A stretch of 64,000 nucleotides of DNA from Mantis religiosa (Eukaryota; Arthropoda; Insecta; Mantodea; Mantidae), in contig CM060947.1 in assembly GCA_030765055.1 (NCBI GenBank), positions 62,051,500 to 62,115,499 on the forward strand, written 5' to 3'. How positions within the stretch are numbered: the stretch's first letter is position 1; the number at the start of each line of letters is the position of its first letter. Both the position numbers and the translations under genes were made by a program. The notes under the pieces were generated by a model that ran no database searches, had not been told where the DNA came from, and worked only from the letters and a program-made list of their open reading frames with translations. This document shows, piece after piece, positions 10,406 to 21,240 of the stretch.

Positions 10406-11100
10406 TAAATAGAACTTCATTGAAAATTATATAAAAAAATTGTAGTAAAAAGAGAACGAGGTTAAAAAAAACAATTGAAAGTGAAATATTGATTGAATAG
10501 ATAGAAACAAAGGTAAATGAATATTATTAATGTTTTTTAATAATGATAATATTAATATAAATTTTAAAGAAATATTGTTTGAATGTTAAATTGTTTAGAA
10601 ATGATTTACAGAAAAATTTTTAAAAATTAACAAATATGGTAACAAACACTTCAGTGAAAATATGATATGTACAAATAAAAGTGTGTTGAATTGCCATAGC
10701 AACGACAAGATCAATAACTTGGGACTAGCCAGGGCCTGATAACTCAGATAGGAGACCAGGAGACACATTAAGGTTCGCGAAACATCCGGAGTCTACAGAT
10801 ACAGTTTTGAGCGCTGCAGGCGCCGGATTCAATGCCGCCAATATAATTATTTTGGCTGCCGTGTTGCATACTAATTAAATATAAAATAACTTCTGCTTAG
10901 TTCAAAATTTAATAGTTATTATATTATTTTACTACTTACGAAGTAATTTGCGTAATATTATTGGCCTATTATCGACATTATTTGAGCTCAATGTACTATA
11001 TGAATAAGACACTACATTGGCTAACCTGTAAATATTTGAATTAAAGCTTTAACGACAAGGAGGCCAAGCCAAATTAAGTTCTGAATATAATTTTCATCGA
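10406..11100. other. Interior of the PLE block; GC-richer patch at 10.69-10.87 kb
   Basis: AT-rich sequence changes at about 10690-10870 to a CpG-containing patch (GAGCGCTGCAGGCGCCGGATT, GCCGCCAATATAATTATTTTGG). It could be a 5' region of a transcript. No ORF supports it. Confidence 0.3.
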
Positions 11101-11140
11101 TTTGTGAAATTGTAAAAAATTGAAAGAACTACGAGGAAGT

Positions 11141-11186
11141 ATGGGCAGCAGGAAGAACGAGAATAGATTTTCACAAAGACCTATTG
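11141..11186 (+). other. Possible short exon with strong splice donor
   Basis: An ATG at 11141 opens MGSRKNENRFSQRPI and ends at a consensus donor, TTG|GTAAGTAAG (GT at 11187). A matching acceptor lies at 11401 (TTTTTTGTCTTTCAG). Joined in another frame the two parts read through RIDFHKDLL into GLSIISGYQEYDGRNQSAG. I do not recognise either product. It may be part of a nested or captured transcription unit, or coincidence. Confidence 0.25.
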
Positions 11187-11401
11187 GTAAGTAAGATTTA
11201 GCATGTAGCTAAATACCGACAATTAATATGACATAACCTGAAATGTGCCTTAATACATATTCATTCCCAGTTAAATTCTCTAGATTAATGTAGCACCTTA
11301 TAATTGAAAAAGTGTGTAGTTTTACATACAAAAGCATTAGTTTCATTAACCTTGTTACTTTATTACTGCAATAATGGGATTTTCTGTTTTTTGTCTTTCA
11401 G

Positions 11402-11520
11402 GGATTATCCATCATCTCAGGCTACCAGGAATACGATGGCAGAAATCAGAGTGCAGGATTACTGGATATTGTGTATGTTTCTTGTTTTGGTGATGTGCAG
11501 TGATCTTCAGGAGCTTTAGT
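11402..11520 (+). other. Possible downstream exon of the unidentified unit
   Basis: It follows a pyrimidine-rich acceptor ending in CAG at 11401. All three frames are open for at least 30 codons, so no frame is favoured. Long AT-rich sequence follows to about 13.9 kb, which could be a 3' UTR or simply filler. Confidence 0.2.
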
Positions 11521-12390
11521 AATGTAGCACAAAGCATTCTTTCCCGCGTATACAGCAATTTAATGTGGCATATCAAATATTTCTGAAAGTTTGAGTTTCA
11601 TTTCATACCAGTGGAAAATTTAACAAAAACTTTGAGGATAACTGTGGCCAACAAGGAAAAGTGAAAAGTGAAGTTATTTTAGACAGTTGATTGGGTGTAT
11701 TAGTTTTTGTGTTTGTACTTGTAGTTTTAAATTTAAAATATATGTAAGATATAAGTCCATGTAAGGTAAGTAATATGCAGTTTAAAATACTGAAAGAATA
11801 GCTGTGAATTTTCAGATATACCAAAATTAGCATCTGTGTTTACGTATAATCTAGGTGGCTTAAATTAAAATTTTTGGGCGAGATGCTTGATATGAATTTT
11901 ATAAACTTTTTCTTTAAATTGCAATGATAAGTATTTTGAAGAACTAAGTTCTCTTAACCTTACTCATCAGTGTATATCTACATCATTGATCAAGAATGTC
12001 ACAGCTTTTAACAGCAATTAAAAGTATGATCTAAGATTCCATAAACCTAATTTGTTCTATATTGTTTAATGCAGTAGTCACTATGCAATATTATTGTACA
12101 CACTACAGTAAATTATTTACCTGAATAACCCTCTTTGAAGAGATCTGATGGGATTAGAATTTATTTGAAAAAGCTTTACAAGTTTTTAGGTGTAATTGTG
12201 CATTGCAAGAAATGATTAAAATGTCATTGTGTCATCATCATTATATGCCACTTTTAATTTTATTTCTAATATTCCAGTTATTCTTAAAACATGCACAATG
12301 TCAGCTAGCTAGGACCTAAACACAGTGTGGCTTGATCTCAAATTAGTAAAGCTTCACAATAAATAATAGGTTATAAATCCTCTTCCTTGT

Positions 12391-12433
<43 letters not shown>

Positions 12434-14080
12434 TGGGTTCTGAAAAATAACAAGTTAAAGTGATATTTGCACAGCATTTATGTATTCTGTGGTATTTCTG
12501 TTCTCAGCATGTACTTGCCACCATTTATGAGTAATATTGGTACACAATTTCTGTAATGCTAACCATTTTAAGGGTGATATAACGTTTCTAGCGTGACCCA
12601 CAGAAATGTTACATGTCACATGAAACTACACTGTTAAACATCCTCTCATTGTTCTAAGTTGGAATGAAAATCTCAATCTTTGGCATGGGAAAAAGATGTT
12701 TAACCTAATATATGAGCCATTTGCTACATGCAGTGATGCGAAGCCACATAATAATTTTGAAAAGTAGATAAAACTGCACATTATTTTGCTATATAATGCA
12801 CTTCTTGTTTCTTTGTAGTGAACACATAAGGGAATTATGGACTGTCAAAAGAAATAATGGTTAGATGTGTGAGCAAATAAATTACATTACTAAATTATTT
12901 TTTATTAACTACTCAAACACACAGTTCCATCACTTTCACTTCTTAACTAAAACTACAAACAGCATTAATAGTTCATAGTGTAATCTTTCATTGAGTTATT
13001 TATTTGACACACATTCAGTTGTATGTCATGGACTGAGAGGTTTACACTATGCAGAGGGCTCCATTTGCCATCTTAGCCATAAAGTACATTGCTTAAAGTC
13101 CTATCAAGTTAAAGCAAGCCATTTATCCAAACAATTGCTCTGCACATTAAGCAAATTATATTTCACAGTCAGATAACTACATGAAATAATCTCTTATTGG
13201 AAGATACACTGCATTAAATTTTATTTTTAAAACTGCACATTTTCTTCTTCAGCATTCATTGCTGTGCATATGCATGCCATTGAAGCATTTAAAAATTCAA
13301 CGCAGTAATATTCTTGTGTTGTGAAGACAGAGTTAAGCTTAGAACAATTTTAAATGAATGATACAGCTTTAATGTAATTATTATTTTTCATAATTTATTC
13401 TGCACTTGTGAATGTTAATTCAACCAAAGTGATTAGAAGTATATAAAATAGTGCCATTTATGAAATTTATGTCACCAGTTGCTAATACTGACTTCTGTAC
13501 TAATTTACATTATTAATCTTATATGAATCGATCACAAATTTCATGTTTTTCTCTGAATATACTTTAGTATACTTGTGCTGAAAATAATGTATGTACTATT
13601 GAGCTTTTAAAATACTTATTAAATATAACCATTAACAGAGCTGCTTTGGTGTCATTTTAAAGAAATCGTGCTATTTTTTTGTACATAGTTGTTGTTATTT
13701 CAAATTTATATACATATTTCTTTAGGTTTTTTTTTTCTCACTGTTATTCCAGGGAATTTTTCAACATTCTGTGTACAAAGAAATTGCATTACATATAACG
13801 TTATGGTAACCTTACCTGTTTTCCTGTATCTACAGAATCATTATTTTAGTGTTAAGTTATCTTTATTTTAAGTATTACACTAAGAAGCTTGAGGGAAAGG
13901 GTATACAGATATCTTGTATAATCTCAACAGCATCTTAAGTGATCTCACTCTCTCGTTTTTAAAATTTTAATTGTTTTTAAAGACAAAATTATCAATTTGC
14001 AACAGGAATAAAGATATAATGCTTTGTGGAAGTCAATTATTCATATTTAACAGGAAAAGTTCAAGTGGATTCTTCCAATT
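11521..14080. other. Unassigned AT-rich interior with a CA microsatellite
   Basis: There is no element signature or supported ORF. A pure (CA)n run of about 40 bases sits at 12392-12431. Confidence 0.4.
12392..12431. repeat. (CA)n microsatellite
   Basis: About 20 uninterrupted CA units. Confidence 0.95.
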
Positions 14081-14084
14081 CTTT

Positions 14085-14255
14085 TTACAAATTGGACTTC
14101 TTTCGAAGTCACATTTCGCACACTGATGAATAGTTTATCGCACATTTCCTCAGCGTATTTGACGCGTATTATCCTAATATGAAATAGTTGATATGTGCCG
14201 TAAACTATTCATGTGTGACGAGAAGTGATTTCGAAAGAAGTTGGATTCCATCAGT
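14085..14255. repeat. Old diverged palindrome
   Basis: GACTTCTTTCGAAGTCAC / GTGATTTCGAAAGAAGTTGG and ATAGTTTATCGCACA / TGTGCCGTAAACTAT are imperfect inverted repeats. CACTGATGAATAG contains a CTGATGA, but no stem II or GAAA follows. It is probably a worn member of the palindrome class; I found no target duplication. Confidence 0.4.
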
Positions 14256-15205
14256 CAGTGAAAATGGGAGCCGAAGGGAAGGGGAGGTGAATGCACCATA
14301 GCTCGGTCGCAATAGAAGCTTACTACATTACCGGCCGTACCGGCCGTAGTTGCCAAGGTCGCCGGGGTCTAAAGATTTAGGAAAGAGCGCCCTATGCGTC
14401 TTCAGATTTTAACACGGAGTTGAGCATCTGGTATTAATCTGTGGGACTAGCTGAATTTGGCATTGCACAAACTTCATTAAGGTAGGATGCAAATGTTTTT
14501 TTGGTCCGTAATCTTGCAAGAATACGCTGTGGAGAATAAAGATATTTCTTTAAAAAGAAATATCGATGCATACAAAAGCATATTTTAATTTACTGCTATG
14601 ACGTTTCATGTAAATGATTAAATTTAATTAAAATATAAATTTCTGAAAGAAAAAGAAATTCCTTTCTTGGAAGTGTTGAAAACAGTGTTGTTATAATAAA
14701 TTAAATTTAAAGGGAGTCGATTAATGACACTAAACAACACTTTCTAAAAGAAAGTCACAATGATTATTTCATTTCTTTTTTAACAAAATACTCATCGCTT
14801 CCTATCCAGGACCATGCCCAAGGTAAGATCATCATGAAGGGACGAGAGTAGTTGAGGTAATTACAATTTCCAGAGCATTGTAACCAATGCCAAGGACCGG
14901 GCTTTGCAGCATCCAACCCACATGGAAATCATCACAGCATCAGCATCTCTATCCCATTTGCAAATTCTAGTGCAGAGTTGATTTACTGTAAATGCCAAAA
15001 TTTAGTTTATTGTTATTTTTTTATTATCTTTATATCTAGAAAAGAAAAGCAACCACTATTTTCAATTTCTAACGTAAACTTTATAGCTTTATCCTGAACT
15101 TTTAAGTTTTAAAGTATCATTTATGTAATTAAAATTATACTACGAGTGACTAACACACTCTGTACCTCACATACCACATATTTTGTGGGACAATATTTAA
15201 TATCT
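14256..15205. other. Unassigned; includes a PLE terminal fragment at 14655-14745
   Basis: 14655-14745 repeats the 3.7 kb PLE terminal fragment (CTTTCTTGGAAGTGTTGAAA...GTCGATTAATGACACTAAAC). The GC-richer part at 14.27-14.46 kb and the rest carry no signature that I recognise. Confidence 0.5.
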
Positions 15206-15209
15206 CCCT

Positions 15210-15450
15210 GGCATCAGTAAAAAAATTCAATATCAGAAACCTCATCAAAAAACAAAAAATAGACAACATTCCTCATGTAAAGAAATCTGGCATTTATAGC
15301 ATTAATTGCTCAGTCTGCAATAAGATATACATTGGAAAGACGAAATGTTACATTGAAACCAGATTAAAAGAACACTTTAGGAACATTAAGCAAAGAGCAA
15401 CAGATAAATTCACAGTAGCAGCATATTTCTGGGATCATAGATAGCTAGAT
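15210..15450 (+). pseudogene. PLE fragment: GIY-YIG nuclease domain
   Basis: The plus strand encodes KKSGIYSINCSVCNKIYIGK followed by ETRLKEHFRNIKQRATDKF. The GIY and YIG motifs, the Cys pair and the following Arg/Glu residues are all visible. The reverse transcriptase part is absent. It is cut at about 15450, next to the TSD of the following palindrome. Confidence 0.85.
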
Positions 15451-15507
15451 AATTTATTCATACAATTTTGAGTCGAACTAATACTCAATGCTCCATTTAT
15501 TGCTAGT

Positions 15508-15562
15508 ATTTACCTAGAACGCGTTTGGTTAGGACTTCCTAACATCATCAGCTGTTGTCGAC
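15508..15562 (-). ncRNA. Hammerhead motif, left arm, one core change
   Basis: Minus-strand CTGATGA (15551-15545) and the same 6-7 bp stem II as the right arm, but GAAAC is CAAAC (15527-15523). The first G of the conserved GAAA is lost, which should abolish cleavage. Confidence 0.75.
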
Positions 15563-15804
15563 TAATGGATGCCGGTTCAGTGAACTCCTCGGAGGTGATA
15601 GGTGCGTCTCTGTCGGTATCTTGATGAACTTGAAATTGGGGTTGTCTTCAAAGGTAGTGGGAAAAAATCTTTATAAAGAAATATGAAAGTAAATTGTTTA
15701 ATTTCGATACTACCTTTGAAGACAACCCCAATTTCAAGTTCATCAAGATACCGACAGAGACGCACCTATCACCTCCGAGGAGTTCACTGAACCGGCATCC
15801 ATTA

Positions 15805-15856
15805 GTCGACAACAGCTGATGATGTTAGGAAGTCCTAACGAAACGCGTTCTAGGTA
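15805..15856 (+). ncRNA. Hammerhead ribozyme, intact core
   Basis: CTGATGA (15816-15822), stem II GTTAGG-AAGT-CCTAAC, GAAAC (15840-15844), then GCGTT giving a two-base-pair stem III. This is the clearest hammerhead in the window, with every conserved core base I can check present. Stem I is weakly paired, so a dimeric form, as proposed for PLE hammerheads with short stems, may be needed. Confidence 0.8.
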
Positions 15857-15958
15857 AATACTAGCAATAAATGGAGCATTGAGTATTAGTTCGACTCAAA
15901 ATTGTATTAATTTTGTGCTTCATTGTATCATAGTCCTTAAACAACAGAATTTATTCAT

Positions 15959-16435
15959 CTTGTAAATCATACATTGTACATGAGTACTATGATATAAGAC
16001 ACGTCAAATTGTGAATTTACAGTGCAATTAACTATACTTGTAAACTAACAAGTCATATCCAATAAGGACAAGTCAGTGTTTGTACAAAATAATGAGTTAT
16101 AAAGATATCTCAAGAATTTTATAATATACACAATTAATTCAGAAATGTAACAATATTATAAACTTTCCATAAATTCACTAATAGAATAAAAACAGTGGTC
16201 TAGCAAGTATGCCAAAACTAACTTTTTAAATGCTGAAAAATTGCAAGTGTTTTTATTGGCTATAGGCAGTTTATTAAAAAAAGTGATTCCTAGGTTTATT
16301 ACACTGTTTTGATGAGCTCTTGTGTTACTTCTATTCACATGAATATCCATTCTCTGTCTAGTATTATGGCTATGAACTGTGTCATTAAAGAAACAGTGAC
16401 CGTTTCTTGTCCTAAACACAACATAGAACTTAAAA
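15959..16435 (-). pseudogene. LINE 3' fragment, end of reverse-transcriptase ORF
   Basis: Minus-strand RMDIHVNRSNTRAHQNSVI...FNKLPIANKN...FKKLVLAYLLDHCFYSI is the typical C-terminal end of CR1/Jockey-type LINE proteins. It matches the equivalent end of the element at 35 kb (NKLPPYLKS, FYSINEF). Only the 3' end is present (5'-truncated near 16430). Confidence 0.7.
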
Positions 16436-16689
16436 CCGAACTACTTAATTCATTTGAATCAAGAATAAAACTCCAGGAAAAACATTTAAATAAATTAATT
16501 TGAAACACATTTAATGAATTTTGACTTTCCATCGAAATAAAATATTTTATTAGCCCTTTGTATCATCGCCAAATGTCTTGTCTCCAGAGAACCACGATCA
16601 GCTGGAACATCAAAGTTCTAGCCAAGTACAGAGTGTCTCAGTTGACTCATAGTATAATTTTAATTATTACATTACTTCATAGTGTTAAT

Positions 16690-17530
16690 TTCAATTTCTT
16701 TTCAAATCATGTTTATGTGTTTGGCATTTACAGGAAATCAATTCATATTGATAATTACATAAAAAACAAAAGTTTTAACTCTTTTTTACATAAATTTGCT
16801 ATTTTTAATAGTTTAATTTACAGGTTAGTAAATATACCCCTAAATAAAGAGGAATTTAATACAGAATATAAACACATAACTAATACTACTTTAGTTAACG
16901 GTTTTAATACAGATGTTATAAATAAAAAGATTGAAAAATTTAAATATCAAACAAATGTAAATGATGTTTCTACCCTTAACAAAGTAAAATATTATCATAA
17001 TTTTAAAAAAGAACATTACTTATCATCCTTGGGCTAATAATAATTTTCAAAACATTTTTTAAAGAATTTGGTCTCTCAAAAGAACAAATATAATATAATA
17101 TAAAAATGTACAATTTTTCTTTTAAAAAAATATTTCCAATAATAAAAAATCTGACATTTATCAACTAAACTGTTGTTTCAATTGTACCGGGTTTACATTG
17201 GAGGAACAAAACATAATTTAGAAACCAGAATGAAGGAACAGTTTATAAATACTAGGTTTAAACAGATTGATAAATCAACTTTGGTAGATCACTTTTGGTC
17301 GTTTAACCATGAAATAAAAAAGAAGTTAAATTATTAAAGCAATTAAATAGATTGATAGATTTAATGGTTTGGGAGAATATCTTGATCATAAAAAACAGAA
17401 ATCGCATGATAAATTTTGAAATACCACTAATTGATTCTGTTAATAAATTTGTTTTACTTCCAGAGGTTGGTAATAGATATAAAAATAATCCATCACCTAA
17501 TGGCAGTAACGATGACAACATAAATTACTT
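16690..17530 (+). pseudogene. PLE, right arm of the intron 2 pair
   Basis: The plus strand encodes FGIYRKSIHIDNYIKNKSFNS and RLVNIPLNKEEF, the PLE segment after the RT thumb, then GIY-YIG remnants (VYIGGTK near 17190) and the end (VWENILIIKNRNRMINFEIP). Stops interrupt it, but it is better preserved than its partner at 9.6-10.4 kb. Its 3' end is split off by nested insertions and continues at about 19535. Confidence 0.7.
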
Positions 17531-17639
17531 TATATAGAATAAAAAGAAGTATTTAAGAAGGTGGAGTGCCATTGTTATTAAAATTAGGCAAATAAGTCAA
17601 ACCTTGTATACCTTTTCTCCACTTACACGTTTTTTTATG

Positions 17640-17686
17640 AAGACTAGTTTTTGGGAACTTCTTCCCTATCCTCAGTTCTGTGGTCG
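17640..17686 (-). ncRNA. Decayed hammerhead motif
   Basis: Minus-strand CTGAGGA (17675-17669), stem II GGGAA...TTCCC, then AAAAAC where GAAAC is expected, and TAGTC. Position and layout fit; the core is changed. Confidence 0.5.
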
Positions 17687-18213
17687 ACTGATGGTTCAAC
17701 CAGTGCCTGCCTCCGGCTTGGTGTTGTGCTGCCATCTGATAATCTGGTAAGTTTGATGAACTCATCCACGGCAGGAATTCATCAGGAGGTTCTGTTTCTT
17801 AGTAATGAATATGTTTTCCCAAATCTGCAGTTCTAGAGGTTTCCTTGCATGTTCGATCAATTCCATTTCTTGCTTGATGTTGTGATTCTCAGACTAAAAG
17901 TGATGTGCTATGGCAGACTTGTCCATGTGTTTGAATTCAATATTTCTGCAGTGTTCTTTCATTCTTGGTTTCTTTTTCTTTTCTCAATGTATAACTTGTT
18001 GCAATCCTGGCAGCTCATTTGGTAAATGCCTAATAATTGAGTTTTTGGTGTGCTATTTTTCAGAGGATGGTTTAGTAAGTTGCGGATGTTGTATTTGTTC
18101 TGAGGGGCAAATTTTATGTTGAAGTTCTTAAATATCTTTTCAAATTTATTGAAGTATTTTGGATGAAAGGTAAATTTGCCATATCTGATGTTTGTTTTTT
18201 TTTTTTAAATTTT

Positions 18214-18436
18214 CATCCTCCTACGTTAAGTCATATCGGACGATGAATGAATGGGTGAAATGATGCTCAAATGAGCCCAGGCCTGTAGAGCTTAGAGTTA
18301 CCCAACATTTGTCTTTCAGGATAACGGAAAACCCTGGAGAAAACCTTATCTAGGTAACTCACCCTGACCAAGATTCGAACTCGGGACCTCTTGAACATGA
18401 GGCAGACACGATACAACCACGCTACCAAGGCGGGCA
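18214..18436 (-). repeat. tRNA-derived SINE, family C
   Basis: Read on the minus strand it begins CCGCCTTGGTAGCGTGGTTG (A-box region) and has GAGTTCGAATCTTGG (B box). The body shows CCGTTATCCTGAAAGACA and ends near CTTAACGTAGG. Other copies are at 42.14, 51.44 and 58.65 kb. Confidence 0.75.
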
Positions 18437-18960
18437 CTAATGTTTTCTAGTTTTTTAGTATAGTAATTTCCGTTAAGTTTTTGTTTCTTTTATGTCTGTA
18501 GATTAGTTTGTGGATGAAATTTGTGTTGTAGTGGTTCAATTTGGCAACCTGGTGTATGTGTGTGTGTATTCCTGTTCATATTCTGTTTTTGTTAGCAGTA
18601 TGTTGATTAATCTGTGAACCAAGCTGTGGAAGATTGCATTTTGATGTGATGAGTTAAATGGGTTACGTTTAATGTAATTGTCAACATGTGTTGCTTTTCT
18701 GTATATTCGAAATTCTAATCTTGTTTGCATTCTTATGATTTTCAAATCTAGGAAAGGTAGCCATCCATCCTGTTCTACTTCAGTGGTGAAAACTATGGAT
18801 TTTTCTTGTAGGTTTAGCAACTTTATTGCATCATCGGTTAGTCTTTTGGGAACTATAGCAAACACGTTGTTGACATCTAGGCCAATATTTGGAATTCTGT
18901 GGAAAGGTTTTACTAATATGTGTTTCTAAATTACTCATAAACAGGTTAGCTAACAGTGGA

Positions 18961-19140
18961 GAAAGAGAACCTTCTGATGAATTTTGAAATTCCCGCCATG
19001 AATGACCATCAAACTTATCAGATGGCAGCACAACACCCAGCCAGAGGCAGGCCCTGGTTGTACCTTCAGTTGACCACATAACTGAGAATAGGGAACAAGT
19101 TTCCAGGAACTAGTCTTCATAAAAAAAAAAAAATCTGTAA
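18961..19140 (+). pseudogene. Nested PLE, plus copy (3' end only)
   Basis: The plus strand encodes LMNFEIPAMNDHQTYQMAAQ, the end of the PLE protein, then a decayed hammerhead and TCTTCATAAAAAAA. It faces the minus copy at 17640-18960, so this is another head-to-head pair with the plus member reduced to its 3' end. Confidence 0.7.
19075..19125 (+). ncRNA. Decayed hammerhead motif
   Basis: CTGAGAA (19082-19088), stem II GGGAA...TTTCC, GGAAC in place of GAAAC, then TAGTC (19111-19115). It is the inverted counterpart of the motif at 17640-17686. Confidence 0.5.
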
Positions 19141-19209
19141 GTGGAAAAAAGTGTATTCAAGGTTGACTCATTTGCCTAATTTTAATAATAAACAACGTTA
19201 ATTAAATTA

Positions 19210-19520
19210 GAGATGAGTCGTATTTTTTACACATAAGCTTCACTTGCGTACCTATATTGAGGACATATTTTGCGAACTATTGCTCGCATCATCAGCTCTG
19301 TTGCGACTAAAACTTGATCCAGTGGTGTGGGTAGTTCTGGAGTAGCTGCCATCTGTTGATTTTGTGATGAATTTAAATTGGGGTTGTCTTCTGGCAGGAT
19401 TTCAAAGTTCATTAGTTGGTTTTTATGCTTTTCTATGTTTAAATGTCTTTCTATGCTTTTCACATCTTTAAAACATGGTACAGATATGTAGGCAAAATAT
19501 TTACAATAGTACACAAAAAA
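19210..19520 (-). pseudogene. PLE 3' end of a third family
   Basis: Minus-strand ORF with LMNFEILPEDNPNLNSSQNQQ, the end of a PLE protein, followed by a hammerhead-like motif and the terminal sequence ATACGACTCATCT. The terminal sequence is the same family as the palindrome at 6526-6859, and the protein end resembles the arms at 15.5-15.9 kb. Confidence 0.7.
19255..19300 (-). ncRNA. Hammerhead-like motif, GAAA lost
   Basis: Minus-strand CTGATGA (19295-19289) intact; stem II TGCGA...TTCGCA; then AAAAT instead of GAAAC, and ATGTCC. The first core half is conserved and the second decayed. Confidence 0.6.
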
Positions 19521-19681
19521 CAGTTCATATGCGAAGCTAGTCCTGATTACTGCGAGGAATTTATAATTTCTTGATAAAATAAGTGAAGTTTGTTATAATT
19601 ATTATATATTGCTCTAGTATTTGTATTGCTTCATTTTTATGTATTGTATATTTAAATATTATATTTTTTCATTCATTGTAG

Positions 19682-19948
19682 GTGCTTCTTTATGAACCAA
19701 GTTTGCCTGGCAAGGGCACAAAGGATGATATTTTTCTTCCCATTAAAGAAATGGCTTTGTCTTTATCTGATCGTTATAAAAAGGATGGAAGTAAAATTGC
19801 TTGGGTGTCCATTAAGATTCCATATACAGAAATTATTTCTGTGCTGGAATTTGCAATTGCAGATTTAGTGGTACGAAAATTTTCATCTGAGTCTCTCATT
19901 TTGGTGTGCCATCCTAACATGCAGTTGAGACAGGATTATTTGAACAGA
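19682..19948 (+). CDS. Chpf: Chpf-like gene, third visible coding exon
   Basis: This exon is 267 bp (89 codons), bounded by TTCATTGTAG and AACAGA|GTAAGT. It encodes VLLYEPSLPGKGTKDDIFLP..., continuing the C-terminal glycosyltransferase-like domain. At the place where active CHSY enzymes carry the metal-binding DxD motif, this protein reads LILVCHPNMQL, with no DxD. That fits CHPF, a partner subunit with little catalytic activity alone, rather than an active GalNAc-transferase. The exon ends on a codon boundary and joins RVRMNTI. Confidence 0.85.
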
Positions 19949-20450
19949 GTAAGTTGATTTCATTGATTTATTTATTGAATATATCATTTGTGAAAATTAT
20001 GAATTAATAATGCAGAAAAAAAAACTCTTATCTAACCAATTGATACCACCACTAATATAAGTTTACACTTGAGAGCCATAAGTTAATTTGGTAAACCTGA
20101 AAAATATAAAGTGTAGGTCTCTATACACTACACTTCCTCAGGAAGTGTAGGAAGGAACATTTAGGTCATGGAGTAGAAATGTAAGTTTTACCAACTTTAT
20201 TGACAGTTTCAGCTAATTCTATGAGTTCTAGTATTTTAGTTTTATCACATGCCTACACTACTGCTGTGGCTTTGCAATTCCTTCAATAATTTGTTGTTCT
20301 CAATGTGTTATGTTCCCATGTCTTATATTCCTTTGTTTTTCATATCTATAGCATATTTTATATTTATAAGAAAAGCACCAAGCAATTCATAAAATCTTTG
20401 TGTCATTTAAATCTCTACTTACAGCTTCTCCAATTGGCAAACTTACTTCT

Positions 20451-21240
<790 letters not shown>

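Larger units (their letters stand above)
15462..15947. mobile_element. Tailed palindrome with intact hammerhead core, 486 bp, 11 bp TSD
   Basis: AATTTATTCAT is duplicated at 15451-15461 and 15948-15958. The two arms, about 15462-15655 and 15706-15902, are nearly identical inverted repeats around a loop of about 50 bases. A tail of about 45 bases (15903-15947, containing GTGCTTCATTG) follows the right arm. The inner part of each arm reads as PLE C-terminal codons (EDNPNFKF...), as at 19.4 kb. Outward of that is a hammerhead: intact on the right arm, and with one core change on the left. No reverse transcriptase remains. Confidence 0.9.
17640..18960 (-). pseudogene. Nested PLE, minus copy of a head-to-head pair
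   Basis: The minus strand carries GSLSPLLANLFMSNLETHISK (18960-18900), FAIVPKRLTDDAIKLLNLQE and LPFLDLKIIRMQTRLEFRIY (RT motifs after the catalytic box), then GIY-YIG remnants near 17.9-18.1 kb. It ends with a C-terminal tail (IPAVDEFIKL) and a hammerhead-like end at 17.64 kb. A family C SINE interrupts it at 18214-18436. Stops and frameshifts make it inactive. Confidence 0.7.
9368..19646. mobile_element. 10.3 kb head-to-head PLE insertion filling Chpf intron 2, 14 bp TSD
   Basis: TATATTTAAATATT flanks the block at 9354-9367 and 19647-19660. Just inside each end are PLE 3' ends of the same family pointing outward: AACAAACTTCACTTATTTT and AAATTATAAATTCCT on the left, and their inverted counterparts at 19550-19600 on the right. 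The right end also has a tail holding ATTGCTTCATT (AATGAAGCAAT on the other strand). The minus copy spans about 9583-10405. The plus copy spans about 16690-17530 and resumes at about 19535 after nested insertions. Everything between 10406 and 16690 is carried inside. Removing the block and one TSD copy leaves an intron of about 85 bp. The TSD is AT-rich, so chance is possible, but it coincides with the element ends. Confidence 0.7.

Noticed and set aside
14110..14150. Hammerhead at 14.12 kb (CTGATGA)
   Set aside because: No stem II hairpin and no GAAA follow at the right distance.
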